Source: RUG12783 sp946409545 (GTDB lineage Bacteria; Bacillota_I; Bacilli_A; RF39; UBA660). From it: a DNA stretch of 64,000 nucleotides. The notes under the pieces were generated by a model that did not search any database, was not told the origin of the DNA, and worked only from the letters and a program-made list of their open reading frames with translations. Where the stretch lies: positions 21,329 through 85,328 of the forward strand of contig CAMJWT010000005.1 in assembly GCA_946409545.1 (NCBI GenBank). Direction: 5' to 3'. Shown here piece by piece: positions 44,530 to 52,589 of this stretch; within the stretch, counting starts at the first letter, position 1; each line of letters starts with the position of its first letter. Position numbers and translations under genes: made by a program.

Positions 44530-44544
44530 AAATATCACTCCTTT

Positions 44545-46395
44545 CTACTTTGATATTAAATCACAGACAATATCTGTCAATTCATTTGCGTCATCAACAC
44601 TTAATCCATTAATTAATCTTGCCATATTATAAAGTACTTTTGTATAGTTCTTTACCTCATCTTCTTTCTTATTTTCATATAACTCAATTAATTTATTATA
44701 TACTTCATGATTTGTATTAATCTCTAACACTTTATTTGCTTTAATCATATCGCCATTTGGCATTGCTTTAAAGGCTTTTTCCATTTCAATAGATACTTCA
44801 CCTTCAGATACTAATGCTACTGGATGATTCTTTAATTTATCACTAAATTTGATATTAGAAATATCTAAAGCTTCTTTCATAACTTTTAGTAAATCTTTAT
44901 TATCATCATTTATCTTCTTAACTTCATCAGTTTCTTTATCATCTGTTTTTTCATCAAGAACATTTACAAAGTCATGTCCTTCAAATCTAGTCATTGCTTT
45001 TAATGTAAACTCATCTAAGTAATCCGTTAAGAATAAAACTTCATGACCACTTTCAATCATATTTTCTACTTGTGGCATATTCTTAATCTTAGCAATTGAT
45101 TCACCACTTGCATAATAAATCTTTGTATCATCGCTAGACAATCTACTATGATATTCAGCGAGTGTTGTTAATTTATCATCTTTGCTTGAATAGAATAGTA
45201 ACAAATCTTGTAATAATTCTTTATTATTTCCATAACTAGAATAAATACCATATTTAATTTGTGAACCAAAAGCTTCAAAAAATTTTTCATAAGTTTCACG
45301 ATCTTCTTTTTGAAGTTCTATTAATTCTTTTTTAATCTTTGATTCAATACTTCTAGCAATATTTTTAACTTGATGATTTTGTTGCATAGTTTCTCTTGAT
45401 ATATTAAGATCAATATCTTCAGAATCAACAATACCTTTTACGAAACTAAAGTAATCAGGTAGTAGTTCACTACACTTATCAGTGATTAATACTCCTTTAG
45501 AATATAACTCTAAGCCTTTTTCAAAATCTTTAGTGTAATAATCCATTGGAGCATGACTTGGAATAAATAATAAAGCATCATAACTACATAAACCTTCTAC
45601 TTTACTTTTAATAACCTTAGCAGGTTTTTCATAATCATAGAACCTGTCAGTATAGAAGTTATCATAATCTTCATCTTTAACATCTTTTTTATCTTTTTTC
45701 CAAATAGGAACCATACTATTAACAGTTGTTTCTTCTAATTTTTCTTTATCCTTTTCACCAACCATTAAGTCCATCACTATTGGATATGTAATATAATCAG
45801 AATACTTAGTAATAATTCTTCTTAAATTATATTCATCTAAATATTCACTATATTTATGATTATCATTATCATCTTTTAAATATAATGTAATCTTTGTACC
45901 ATTAGTATCAAGTTCACTCTTTTCAATAGTGTAACCATCAACACCTTCAGAAGTCCAAAGATAAGCTTCATCACTGTCAATACTACGTGATATTACTTCT
46001 ACTTTTTTAGAAACCATAAAGCTTGAATAGAAACCAACACCAAATTGACCAATGATATCAATATTTTCTTTCTTTTCATTCTCTAACTTAAATAACTCAC
46101 TACCACTTTTAGCAATCGTACCTAAGTTTGTTTCTAATTCTTCTTTTGTCATACCAATACCATTATCAAAAATAGTAATTGTACGATTATCTTTATCAAA
46201 ACTTACTTTGATTTTTAAATCATCTTTTTTAATTTTTAATTTTTTATCGGTTAGTGACCTGTAATATAATTTATCAAGTGCATCACTACCATTTGATATT
46301 AATTCTCTTAAGAATATCTCTTCATTTGTATATATGGAATTAATCATCATATCAAGAATCTTCTTTGATTCTGTTTTAAATTCTTTCTTTTTCAT
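44545..46395 (-). CDS. htpG: Molecular chaperone HtpG (Hsp90)
   Basis: 616 residues, normal HtpG length. GHKL ATPase N-terminus: ETKKILDMMINSIYTNEEIFLRELISNGSDALDK, TIFDNGIGMTKEEL and GQFGVGFYSSFMV; middle domain with VDSEDIDLNISRETMQQN; C-terminal dimerisation region. Its start follows AGAGGTAAACATA. The upstream region has a good promoter and a CIRCE operator, so HrcA control is expected; hsp20 follows. Confidence 0.97.
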   Translation of the reverse strand: MKKKEFKTESKKILDMMINSIYTNEEIFLRELISNGSDALDKLYYRSLTDKKLKIKKDDLKIKVSFDKDNRTITIFDNGIGMTKEELETNLGTIAKSGSELFKLENEKKENIDIIGQFGVGFYSSFMVSKKVEVISRSIDSDEAYLWTSEGVDGYTIEKSELDTNGTKITLYLKDDNDNHKYSEYLDEYNLRRIITKYSDYITYPIVMDLMVGEKDKEKLEETTVNSMVPIWKKDKKDVKDEDYDNFYTDRFYDYEKPAKVIKSKVEGLCSYDALLFIPSHAPMDYYTKDFEKGLELYSKGVLITDKCSELLPDYFSFVKGIVDSEDIDLNISRETMQQNHQVKNIARSIESKIKKELIELQKEDRETYEKFFEAFGSQIKYGIYSSYGNNKELLQDLLLFYSSKDDKLTTLAEYHSRLSSDDTKIYYASGESIAKIKNMPQVENMIESGHEVLFLTDYLDEFTLKAMTRFEGHDFVNVLDEKTDDKETDEVKKINDDNKDLLKVMKEALDISNIKFSDKLKNHPVALVSEGEVSIEMEKAFKAMPNGDMIKANKVLEINTNHEVYNKLIELYENKKEDEVKNYTKVLYNMARLINGLSVDDANELTDIVCDLISK

Positions 46396-46430
46396 TATGT
46401 TTACCTCTCTTGTTTCTCATTACAATTACA

Positions 46431-46459
46431 ACTATAGTCCTAATTTTAGCACTTGTCAA
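46431..46459 (-). promoter_or_regulatory. Sigma-A promoter of htpG-hsp20
   Basis: A perfect TTGACA (complement of 46454-46459) and TATAGT (complement of 46431-46436) are separated by 17 bases. The -35 box overlaps the CIRCE element. Confidence 0.75.
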
Positions 46460-46472
46460 TAGAGATTGCTAA
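46446..46472 (-). promoter_or_regulatory. CIRCE operator (HrcA site) at htpG
   Basis: On the minus strand TTAGCAATC, nine bases, AAGTGCTAA. This matches the CIRCE consensus TTAGCACTC-N9-GAGTGCTAA at all but three positions and with exact 9-9-9 spacing. HrcA binding here would block the overlapping promoter. Confidence 0.8.
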
Positions 46473-46527
46473 TTTTATGTTAAATTGTTTTTTTTATACA
46501 TTTTTAATGTATAATAATCTATGTATT

Positions 46528-46601
46528 TGTCCCATAGCCAAGTGGTAAGGCAGTGGACTCTGACTCCATGAGCGTTAGTTCGAATCTAACTGGGACAGCC
46601 A
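46528..46601 (+). tRNA. trnQ: tRNA-Gln (anticodon CTG), CCA encoded
   Basis: 74 bases with complete cloverleaf: acceptor TGTCCCA/TGGGACA, D-arm with AGTGGT, anticodon loop CTCTGAC (anticodon CTG), T-loop TTCGAAT, and a genome-encoded CCA. It is an isolated plus-strand tRNA between htpG (minus) and an acetyltransferase (minus). A plausible -10 TATAAT lies at 46510-46515. Confidence 0.93.
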
Positions 46602-46610
46602 ATAAAAAGA

Positions 46611-46633
46611 AAAAAGACTATTACTAGTCTTTT
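46611..46633. terminator. Bidirectional terminator (tRNA-Gln and acetyltransferase)
   Basis: The hairpin AAAAAGACTA/TAGTCTTTTT with T runs on both strands ends the tRNA on the plus strand and the acetyltransferase on the minus strand. Confidence 0.8.
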
Positions 46634-47130
46634 TTTAATTTATATATCATTTCGGCACAGTCCCAATGTTCATCATGAAAAGTATATACATCTTTATCAA
46701 TTCTAATAGTTTCAAAACCTACTTTTTGATAACAATGATAAGCTCCATCATTAATTGTAAATACTCCTAAATTTATTTCTTTAGGATGAAAGTTATTAAT
46801 TGCATAATTAATAGCTTCGTTAATTAAAGCTTTTCCATAACCTTTACCTCTTATCCTTTTATCAACGATGATAAAACCAAGCCTTATTACATCTTGATTA
46901 TTATCAGGATGTCTCATAATTAAATGACCTACTACTTTACCATCATCTACTAAAGTAAAAGGATAAAAATTATTATCGATCATACAATCTTGATAATTAT
47001 TATTAATATCATCACTAGTTACTGGATAATCTTTATAACGATCCATGCTCCATAATCTTAGTTCTCTTTCATTATCTATCCATTTGATAATATCATCAGC
47101 ATCATTTTTATTATAACTACGTAATTCCAT
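46624..47130 (-). CDS. GNAT-family N-acetyltransferase
   Basis: 168 residues from ATG 47128-47130 with GGTGATTTAT upstream; a longer reading to 47187 adds a false hydrophobic leader and overlaps the next gene. The acetyl-CoA-binding motif A is visible: LGFIIVDKRIRGKGYGKALINEAINYA (RGKGYGKAL, Q/RxxGxG/A), then NLGVFTINDGAYHCYQKVGFE. GNAT enzymes acetylate amines or protein N-termini; this one starts with a RSYNKNDADDIIKWIDNERELRLWS segment like RimJ/RimL types. The substrate is unknown. Confidence 0.88.
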   Translation of the reverse strand: MELRSYNKNDADDIIKWIDNERELRLWSMDRYKDYPVTSDDINNNYQDCMIDNNFYPFTLVDDGKVVGHLIMRHPDNNQDVIRLGFIIVDKRIRGKGYGKALINEAINYAINNFHPKEINLGVFTINDGAYHCYQKVGFETIRIDKDVYTFHDEHWDCAEMIYKLKKD

Positions 47131-47152
47131 ATAAATCACCAAAATTAGTATA

Positions 47153-47181
47153 ACAAAAAAAGTGTTTAATAACACTTTTTT
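47153..47181 (-). terminator. Terminator between two minus-strand genes
   Basis: The hairpin AAAAGTGTT/AACACTTTT with a T-rich tail lies just after the stop at 47180, upstream of the acetyltransferase. Confidence 0.7.
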
Positions 47182-48094
47182 ATTCAATCGTCTTTAATTG
47201 TTTTGTTGTAAAGTCATATTCATAATTGTATACTTTTTGATTTGTTGCATAATCAACATCTTCAACAACAACTTTTAATACTGTATTAGTAATTACTACT
47301 GATTGTACATTACGATTATTTGTTTCAAGGATAGTATCACCAATTTCTCCAGTAATAGCAGCTAATTTTAAATTACCATCATTATCTAAAACAACAAACT
47401 TATGATCATACATTGCTGGATAAACTTTTTTAACACTATTTAAATGTTCTAATAATGAATTATCTTGTTCAATAGATAAAACTCCTTTGTCATTAACAAT
47501 ATATACATCAGTATTATCTACTACACATCCAACTACGTTTTCAGCAACTACACTGTTATTATTTATATCAAATATTTGTCCTGAAGATTCTTTAATAACA
47601 TAGAAATAACCTCTTGGGTATAGACGAATTAATGCTTCTCTTACACTTTCTTTATCCATTGCTTCAAAACTAAGTTCATCATCAAATAAACTACGGTCTT
47701 TACTTGCTTCATAGAATGATGCGAAATTAGATTCGCCTTTTGTATATACTAAGCCATAGAATTCTTCACCAGCAAGCATATAGTTTTTAGCAACTGTAGG
47801 TAATTTAACTTCTTTATCTGTCTTTGTTGATAAATTAATTAAATGATAACCACCATCATTTACTAACGCAAATATTCCCGCTTGACTAGATAATGCACAA
47901 TTAGCATTTTTACATTTATATTCATAATTGCCACCAGAATATGTGATTGATAAATTATTACCACTATTAGCTGGTTTCTTAGGTGTTTCATTCTTCTTAA
48001 TTGACCATAATAGAATTAGTAATAAACCAGCTATTAAAACACCTGCTGCAATTAATCTAACTTTACCTTGATATTTTAATTGTTCTTCTGTCAT
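47180..48094 (-). CDS. Membrane-anchored protein of unknown function (304 aa)
   Basis: 304 residues: a short N-terminus, one membrane helix (about 12-31), and an extracellular beta-rich region with repeated strand patterns (HLINLSTKTDKEVKLPT, KFVVLDNDGNLKLAAITGE) that suggests a WD- or beta-propeller-like fold. Two Cys (KCKNANC) lie early in the exposed part. I do not recognise the family. The start follows AGAGGTATAAT. It is the only gene between two terminators. Confidence 0.6.
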   Translation of the reverse strand: MTEEQLKYQGKVRLIAAGVLIAGLLLILLWSIKKNETPKKPANSGNNLSITYSGGNYEYKCKNANCALSSQAGIFALVNDGGYHLINLSTKTDKEVKLPTVAKNYMLAGEEFYGLVYTKGESNFASFYEASKDRSLFDDELSFEAMDKESVREALIRLYPRGYFYVIKESSGQIFDINNNSVVAENVVGCVVDNTDVYIVNDKGVLSIEQDNSLLEHLNSVKKVYPAMYDHKFVVLDNDGNLKLAAITGEIGDTILETNNRNVQSVVITNTVLKVVVEDVDYATNQKVYNYEYDFTTKQLKTIE

Positions 48095-48140
48095 ATTATA
48101 CCTCTTATATTCTTTCTAATATAATTATAAAGCAAAAAAC

Positions 48141-48178
48141 AAAAAAAAGAACTATCTTATAATTCTTTTTTTTTACTT
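48141..48178 (-). terminator. Terminator after the phage-lysozyme protein gene
   Basis: The hairpin AAAAGAACTAT/ATAATTCTTTT with T runs lies just after the stop at 48186. Confidence 0.65.
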
Positions 48179-48185
48179 TACATTA

Positions 48186-49130
48186 TTATTGACAATTATT
48201 TGATGCATAATTGTACATTGTCTTAGCCATGTTATTAGCTCTCGTCTGACAAGTTTTACTTGCATTAGCGGGAATTACATATTGTCTACAGAAATTATTA
48301 GTCATCGTAACAACATCTTGATTACTCTTTAATGTATTATATGCTTTAGAATAACTTTTAGAAAGTTCATTCTTTAAAAATTTAACTTGGCATTCAGCTG
48401 TTGTATAACTACTACCACAATAGTTTTTTAATTTAGTAAATCTTCCTTTATACCATTGAATAATTCCATAACATTTACCACCACAACCATATTCATTAGG
48501 ATTAAATCTAGTTTCATAATATACATTTGCCATAATAGCAGCCGTTGCAGTATTACTAAATCCATTGGCTTTTAGCGCTTGGCATACTTTCTTTTGGTTA
48601 GTACTTGCACTATATTTTGGAGTTGTCGTCTTTTTAGCAACCGTTTTCTTATTATATTTAGCAACAAGAGTTATATCACTAGTAACTTCACTTTTAAAAT
48701 CATACTTTTTATCATCTAGATACCATCCTTTAAAAGTATAACCACTTTTTGTAGGATCTTTAGGTTTCGTAACAAGTTTATTTTCTTCAACAGTAATAAC
48801 TTCTTCTTTTTTACCATTTTCGTATTTAAAAGTTACTTTATAATAAACAATATCTTTATCATAAACACCTACAATTTCAGCTTCATCATCTAACTTTGTT
48901 TCTAAGTCATATTCTTTACCATTGTATTCCCAATGATTAAAAGTATATCCATCAATATCAGGAGCTTCTGGTAATTCTTCTAACATTCCTCTTCTTGCTT
49001 CTAATACCGTATCTAATTTCCCATTAACAATAATTTTAACATCTACTTTGTAATTAAAGCTTTGATATATAAAATAAGTAATAGATATAACTCCTAAGAG
49101 TAAACAAATAATTGAGAGTTTTTTATACAT
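48186..49130 (-). CDS. Secreted or anchored protein with InlB-type repeats and phage-tail lysozyme domain
   Basis: 314 residues. Signal anchor (about 5-25), two InlB B-repeat/Listeria-Bacteroides repeats (about 30-90 and 95-160, each ending in a GYTFxxW motif and closing with VAKY/GVY-type ends), a Lys/Thr linker, then a phage_lysozyme2 domain (about 178-300): CQALKANGFSNTATAAIMANVYYETRFNPN and GIIQWYKGRFTKLKNYCG. The catalytic Glu is probably the one in YYETRF. Role: cutting peptidoglycan, as in phage tail lysins. The start follows AAGAGGTGCAAG. Several Cys may form disulphides. Confidence 0.82.
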   Translation of the reverse strand: MYKKLSIICLLLGVISITYFIYQSFNYKVDVKIIVNGKLDTVLEARRGMLEELPEAPDIDGYTFNHWEYNGKEYDLETKLDDEAEIVGVYDKDIVYYKVTFKYENGKKEEVITVEENKLVTKPKDPTKSGYTFKGWYLDDKKYDFKSEVTSDITLVAKYNKKTVAKKTTTPKYSASTNQKKVCQALKANGFSNTATAAIMANVYYETRFNPNEYGCGGKCYGIIQWYKGRFTKLKNYCGSSYTTAECQVKFLKNELSKSYSKAYNTLKSNQDVVTMTNNFCRQYVIPANASKTCQTRANNMAKTMYNYASNNCQ

Positions 49131-49177
49131 CTTGCACCTCTTGCTAGATATTATAACAAAATATGACTATAAAAGCA

Positions 49178-49199
49178 AAAAAAGATAGTAAACTATCTT
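49178..49199 (-). terminator. Terminator after the small hypothetical gene
   Basis: The hairpin AAGATAGT/ACTATCTT followed by TTTTTTTGC on the minus strand overlaps the end of the gene at 49193. Confidence 0.65.
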
Positions 49200-49486
49200 C
49201 TTCTTGGTATTACAGCATCTGGTCCAGAGAAACATATTAGAACATTTTTCTCTTTTTCTACAATACTTCTTACAGCACCCTCTTGATATGAAAATGACTC
49301 TATATCACAACCATTTTTATAACATACTTCTCTTAGGGCATCATCATATGCTTCAAAGTTACGAACTCTCTCAACAATAAAGGGCATAACTCTATCAACA
49401 TCTTCCATAGTATACTTATCAATTTTAAAACTATTTACAGCATTGAAAATCATTTCTGCTCTTTTTTTCATATCTTCATAAGTCAT
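49193..49486 (-). CDS. Hypothetical protein (97 aa)
   Basis: 97 residues, no recognised domain: helical N-terminus (MTYEDMKKRAEMIFNAVNSFKIDKYTMEDVDRVMPFIVERV) and a basic tail PRRR. The ATG at 49484-49486 follows TAGGAGATAATT. It lies nine bases after the racemase gene, so it is probably cotranscribed with the racemase and the ATP-grasp ligase. The function is unknown. Confidence 0.6.
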   Translation of the reverse strand: MTYEDMKKRAEMIFNAVNSFKIDKYTMEDVDRVMPFIVERVRNFEAYDDALREVCYKNGCDIESFSYQEGAVRSIVEKEKNVLICFSGPDAVIPRRR

Positions 49487-49495
49487 AATTATCTC

Positions 49496-50185
49496 CTATT
49501 TTAATTTTTTACCTGCATCGATAATTGTTTTATCTGCAAGTACTTTAAGTGAATCAATAATACGATTGTCACTATATAAATCATTATCACGAACAATAAC
49601 TGATAATTCCGTACAAGCTGTAATAACAATATCACAACCTGCCAAGAAATATTTATTAGCCACATTATAAAAATCTTTTTTGGAAACACTAATTCCTTTT
49701 TTTACTTTATTATATATTAAATCCATTACTTCATCATTAACATTATCTTCTGGATAATATATTTCTTTTTTTAAATATCTTTCATATATTTTAGCAAATA
49801 AAGTTCCTTTAGTAGCCATAATACCAACTTTCTTTATTCTTGGATTATTATTAACAATTTGTGATACTTCATAAGGCATATTAACTAAAGGAATACTAAC
49901 ACTATTTTTAATTTCATCATACATAAAATGACTAGTATTACATGGCATAACTAAAAAGTTACAACCGCAATTTTCTAACATTTTAGCATCTTTTATTAAA
50001 TATGGTATAGGATTATCTTTACTATTATCTAAAATATATGCTGTTCTATCAGGAATTGTTGCATGATTAGATATTAACATATCAACATGCTCTTGATCAC
50101 AAGAAACATCCGTATTATCAATAACTAAATCAATAAAATCTGCTGTGGCTTTTGGACCTAAGCCCCCTAATACACCAACTTTCAT
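49496..50185 (-). CDS. Aspartate/glutamate racemase family protein
   Basis: 229 residues. N-terminal VGVLGGLGPKATADFIDLVI and the two catalytic Cys motifs MPCNTSHFMYDEI (Cys about 83) and ITACTELS (Cys about 193) of the Asp/Glu racemase superfamily (PLP-independent). It is followed by a 97-residue gene and preceded eight bases upstream by an ATP-grasp gene resembling D-aspartate ligase. The likely product is therefore D-Asp for the cell wall. The start follows TAGGAGGAAGA. Confidence 0.88.
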   Translation of the reverse strand: MKVGVLGGLGPKATADFIDLVIDNTDVSCDQEHVDMLISNHATIPDRTAYILDNSKDNPIPYLIKDAKMLENCGCNFLVMPCNTSHFMYDEIKNSVSIPLVNMPYEVSQIVNNNPRIKKVGIMATKGTLFAKIYERYLKKEIYYPEDNVNDEVMDLIYNKVKKGISVSKKDFYNVANKYFLAGCDIVITACTELSVIVRDNDLYSDNRIIDSLKVLADKTIIDAGKKLK

Positions 50186-50193
50186 TCTTCCTC

Positions 50194-51402
50194 CTAAAAA
50201 TATTTTTTGAATTTTCTAATTTGATTATAATAAGCTTCTTTAATATAAATCCATCTTTTTAAATTCATATCTTTTTTATAATACAAAGGATGTGTACATT
50301 TCTTTTCTTTCTTTAATGCTAAATATTCACGGACAATATCTTTATTAGAAATATATTTCTTAATAACATGATCTGGTACTATTGAATATACCCAAGGATT
50401 ATAAGGCAAATCAATTTTCTTTAAATCTTTACCATAAATATATTCATTAACAAGACATTCTGTGTAATTAGCGCCACTTGCCGTCATATAGAAGTTACTT
50501 CTTCCTAAACGAACATTAATCTCAAAATATTTATATTTACCATCACTACTATCATATTTAATATCAAAGTTAGCATAACCTATATATTTACATTCTTTTA
50601 AGAATTTCTTAGCTTGTTCTAGAATTTCTCTTTCCATAGGTCTTGTTATTATTGCTACATAATTACCAATAGCTCCTGGTGTCTTCTCTTCTAAAATTGG
50701 TTGACCAAGAGATGCAAAGACAACTTCATGATTCTTATTACAATAACAAGTTAATACTCGCATATTATAGTCTTCACCTGGAACCATTTTCTGAAGACAA
50801 AAAGTATCTTCATAACTAGAATGATATACATTAGTTAGTACTTCATATAGTTCATCTTCATCTTTGATTCTAAAGATTTTCTTTTTACCAGTGAATTCAG
50901 CATAGTGCCATGTATTCTTATCACTATTTTTTGCAATTATTGGATAGTCCCAAGGAATTTCTACTTTTTCATAATTATCTTTAGTAACAACAATTGTTTC
51001 TGGATAATCCATCTTTAATTTCTCACACATTTTATAGAAATTATCTTTACGAACAATACTATCTAAGATATCTTTATCAACATAAGGAACAATATAATCT
51101 TTACTTAATTCTTTTTTATATAAAACGATAATATCTACGTACCATTCAGAACAAGCAAGTAATATTTTTTTCTTATCTTTATATTCTTTAGCAAATTCTT
51201 TTAATTTATCTACTAGTTTTTCACCATTTAAATCTTTTATTGTTGTTTGGTCAATAATACTAGAGTTATTAGTAGCTCCTAATATTTCTTGACTAAATAT
51301 TTTACTTATAACACCATACTTTTCATGAAAACTTCTAGCAATACTATATGTACCGATATCAGCTCCAATAAGTACTGGAATAAATTCTTGATTATTAAAC
51401 AT
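50194..51402 (-). CDS. ATP-grasp carboxylate-amine ligase, probable D-aspartate ligase
   Basis: 402 residues. The N-terminus EFIPVLIGADIGTYSIARSFHEKYG resembles the pre-ATP-grasp domain of D-aspartate ligases (Asl of Enterococcus/Lactococcus). ATP-grasp motifs: DYPIIAKNSDKNTW, VPGEDYNMRVLTCYC, YANFDIKYD and FEINVRLGRSNFY (metal/ATP site). Asl enzymes add D-Asp to the Lys side chain of peptidoglycan precursors. The pairing with an aspartate racemase supports this. The substrate is inferred, not proven. The start follows AAGGTGATAAAAAA. Confidence 0.72.
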   Translation of the reverse strand: MFNNQEFIPVLIGADIGTYSIARSFHEKYGVISKIFSQEILGATNNSSIIDQTTIKDLNGEKLVDKLKEFAKEYKDKKKILLACSEWYVDIIVLYKKELSKDYIVPYVDKDILDSIVRKDNFYKMCEKLKMDYPETIVVTKDNYEKVEIPWDYPIIAKNSDKNTWHYAEFTGKKKIFRIKDEDELYEVLTNVYHSSYEDTFCLQKMVPGEDYNMRVLTCYCNKNHEVVFASLGQPILEEKTPGAIGNYVAIITRPMEREILEQAKKFLKECKYIGYANFDIKYDSSDGKYKYFEINVRLGRSNFYMTASGANYTECLVNEYIYGKDLKKIDLPYNPWVYSIVPDHVIKKYISNKDIVREYLALKKEKKCTHPLYYKKDMNLKRWIYIKEAYYNQIRKFKKYF

Positions 51403-51432
51403 TTTTTTATCACCTTCTTACTCATTATATCA

Positions 51433-51458
51433 AAAAAGACTAGTATTAACTAGTCTAA
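51433..51458 (-). terminator. Terminator downstream of the membrane protein at 51466
   Basis: The hairpin AGACTAGT/ACTAGTCT with T run on the minus strand closes the gene ending at 51466. Confidence 0.65.
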
Positions 51459-51465
51459 TTAACAA

Positions 51466-52143
51466 TTAACCAATAGCGTATGGTAAACCACATCTACCTA
51501 CTATTTTAGCTTTATTGATTTTCCAACTACCATTTTCTAACTTAAGAACCATTATATCATCTTCATTAGTTTCCATAATAGTATCATCCACAATCGTCAT
51601 AATTGTAATATGATAACTTAATTCAATAGTATCATTGGTACGATTTAATATTTTAAAATCACTATACATTACTTTATTACCAGTTGATTCACACTTACCA
51701 TCAAAATAATAAGAATCATTAAGTTTTAAATAAACCGGCTTATTAGGATCTTCAGTTGTTAGTTTATTTTCATCATAATCATAATAATTATATAAATCAT
51801 CAAGAGTTATATTACTTGTAAACAAATCATGAAGTTCAAAGAATGAATTTTCTACATAATAAGCTTCTTTATCCGAATAAGATATTTTCTCTTCTGAATC
51901 AACTAATAGATTTTCATAATAAGCTGTATATCCTTTTAATAAACTTTCAGCAATTTCTTCACTATTATCATCATCTTCATTATTACTTGTAGGAACACTT
52001 AAAGGTTTTATTTTTTCTTCAACAGGTTTATCACTAAAGATATAGAAAGTTGAGAATCCTAAAAACAAACCTACTATTAATAGTACTACTGAATATATTA
52101 TAAGTTTTTTCTTGTTTTTTCTTACATTTTCAACACTATCCAT
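51466..52143 (-). CDS. Membrane-anchored protein of unknown function (225 aa)
   Basis: 225 residues: basic N-terminus (RKNKKKLI), one helix (about 14-33; YSVVLLIVGLFLGFSTFYIF), an acidic linker (NNEDDDNSEE) and an extracellular domain of about 160 residues with YYENLLVDSEEKISYSDKEAYYVENSFFELHDLF and a closing WKINKAKIVGRCGLPYAIG. I do not recognise the domain. The ATG at 52141-52143 follows GGTGGTAGT. Not obviously part of an operon. Confidence 0.6.
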   Translation of the reverse strand: MDSVENVRKNKKKLIIYSVVLLIVGLFLGFSTFYIFSDKPVEEKIKPLSVPTSNNEDDDNSEEIAESLLKGYTAYYENLLVDSEEKISYSDKEAYYVENSFFELHDLFTSNITLDDLYNYYDYDENKLTTEDPNKPVYLKLNDSYYFDGKCESTGNKVMYSDFKILNRTNDTIELSYHITIMTIVDDTIMETNEDDIMVLKLENGSWKINKAKIVGRCGLPYAIG

Positions 52144-52189
52144 ACTACCACCAACTATATTATATAATGATTATAAAATTTAGTAAACA

Positions 52190-52212
52190 AAAAGAACCTT
52201 TAAAAGGTTCTA
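52190..52212 (-). terminator. Terminator after HU
   Basis: The hairpin AGAACCTT/AAGGTTCT is followed by TTTTTGTTT on the minus strand, just past the stop codon at 52223. Confidence 0.75.
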
Positions 52213-52222
52213 ATTTAACAAA

Positions 52223-52495
52223 CTAATTTACAGCATCTTTTAATGCAGTTCCAGCTTTGAAAGTAACAGCCTTTCTTGCAGGAATTTTAATAGTTTCACC
52301 AGTACGTGGGTTACGAGCTTCACGAGCATTTCTCTTAGAAACTGCGAAAGTTCCGAATCCAACTAGTGGTACTCTATCTCCTTTTTTAAGAGCTTTAGTA
52401 ATTGCTTCTAAAGTAGCATCTAATGCTCTAGCTGCATCAGCTTTAGTTAAACCAGCTTTTGTAGCAATTGCTTCTACTAATTCAACTTTTTTCAT
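52223..52495 (-). CDS. hup: DNA-binding protein HU
   Basis: 90 residues, the typical length of HU, with the full HU fold: MKKVELVEAIATKAGLTKADAARALDAT, VPLVGFGTFAVSKRNAREARNPRTGE and IKIPARKAVTFKAGTALK. Binds and bends DNA in the nucleoid. A strong AAGGAGG ribosome site eight bases upstream fits high expression. Notably GC-richer codon use (Ala-rich) than the neighbours, as expected of a highly expressed gene. Confidence 0.96.
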   Translation of the reverse strand: MKKVELVEAIATKAGLTKADAARALDATLEAITKALKKGDRVPLVGFGTFAVSKRNAREARNPRTGETIKIPARKAVTFKAGTALKDAVN

Positions 52496-52589
52496 TATTT
52501 GTTTCCTCCTTATTTTTTAAGCACGTTTATGCTTACATATATAAATTAGCATATCATTTACAATAAAATCAACATTTTTACGTTTTTTT

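Noticed and set aside
46432..46527. Possible small gene or sRNA upstream of htpG
   Set aside because: The stretch is explained by the htpG promoter and CIRCE element on the minus strand and the tRNA-Gln promoter on the plus strand; no extra frame or hairpin is supported.
47131..47187. N-terminal hydrophobic extension of the GNAT protein
   Set aside because: It overlaps the terminator and the end of the upstream gene. The ATG at 47128-47130 has GGTGAT upstream and gives a normal GNAT start.
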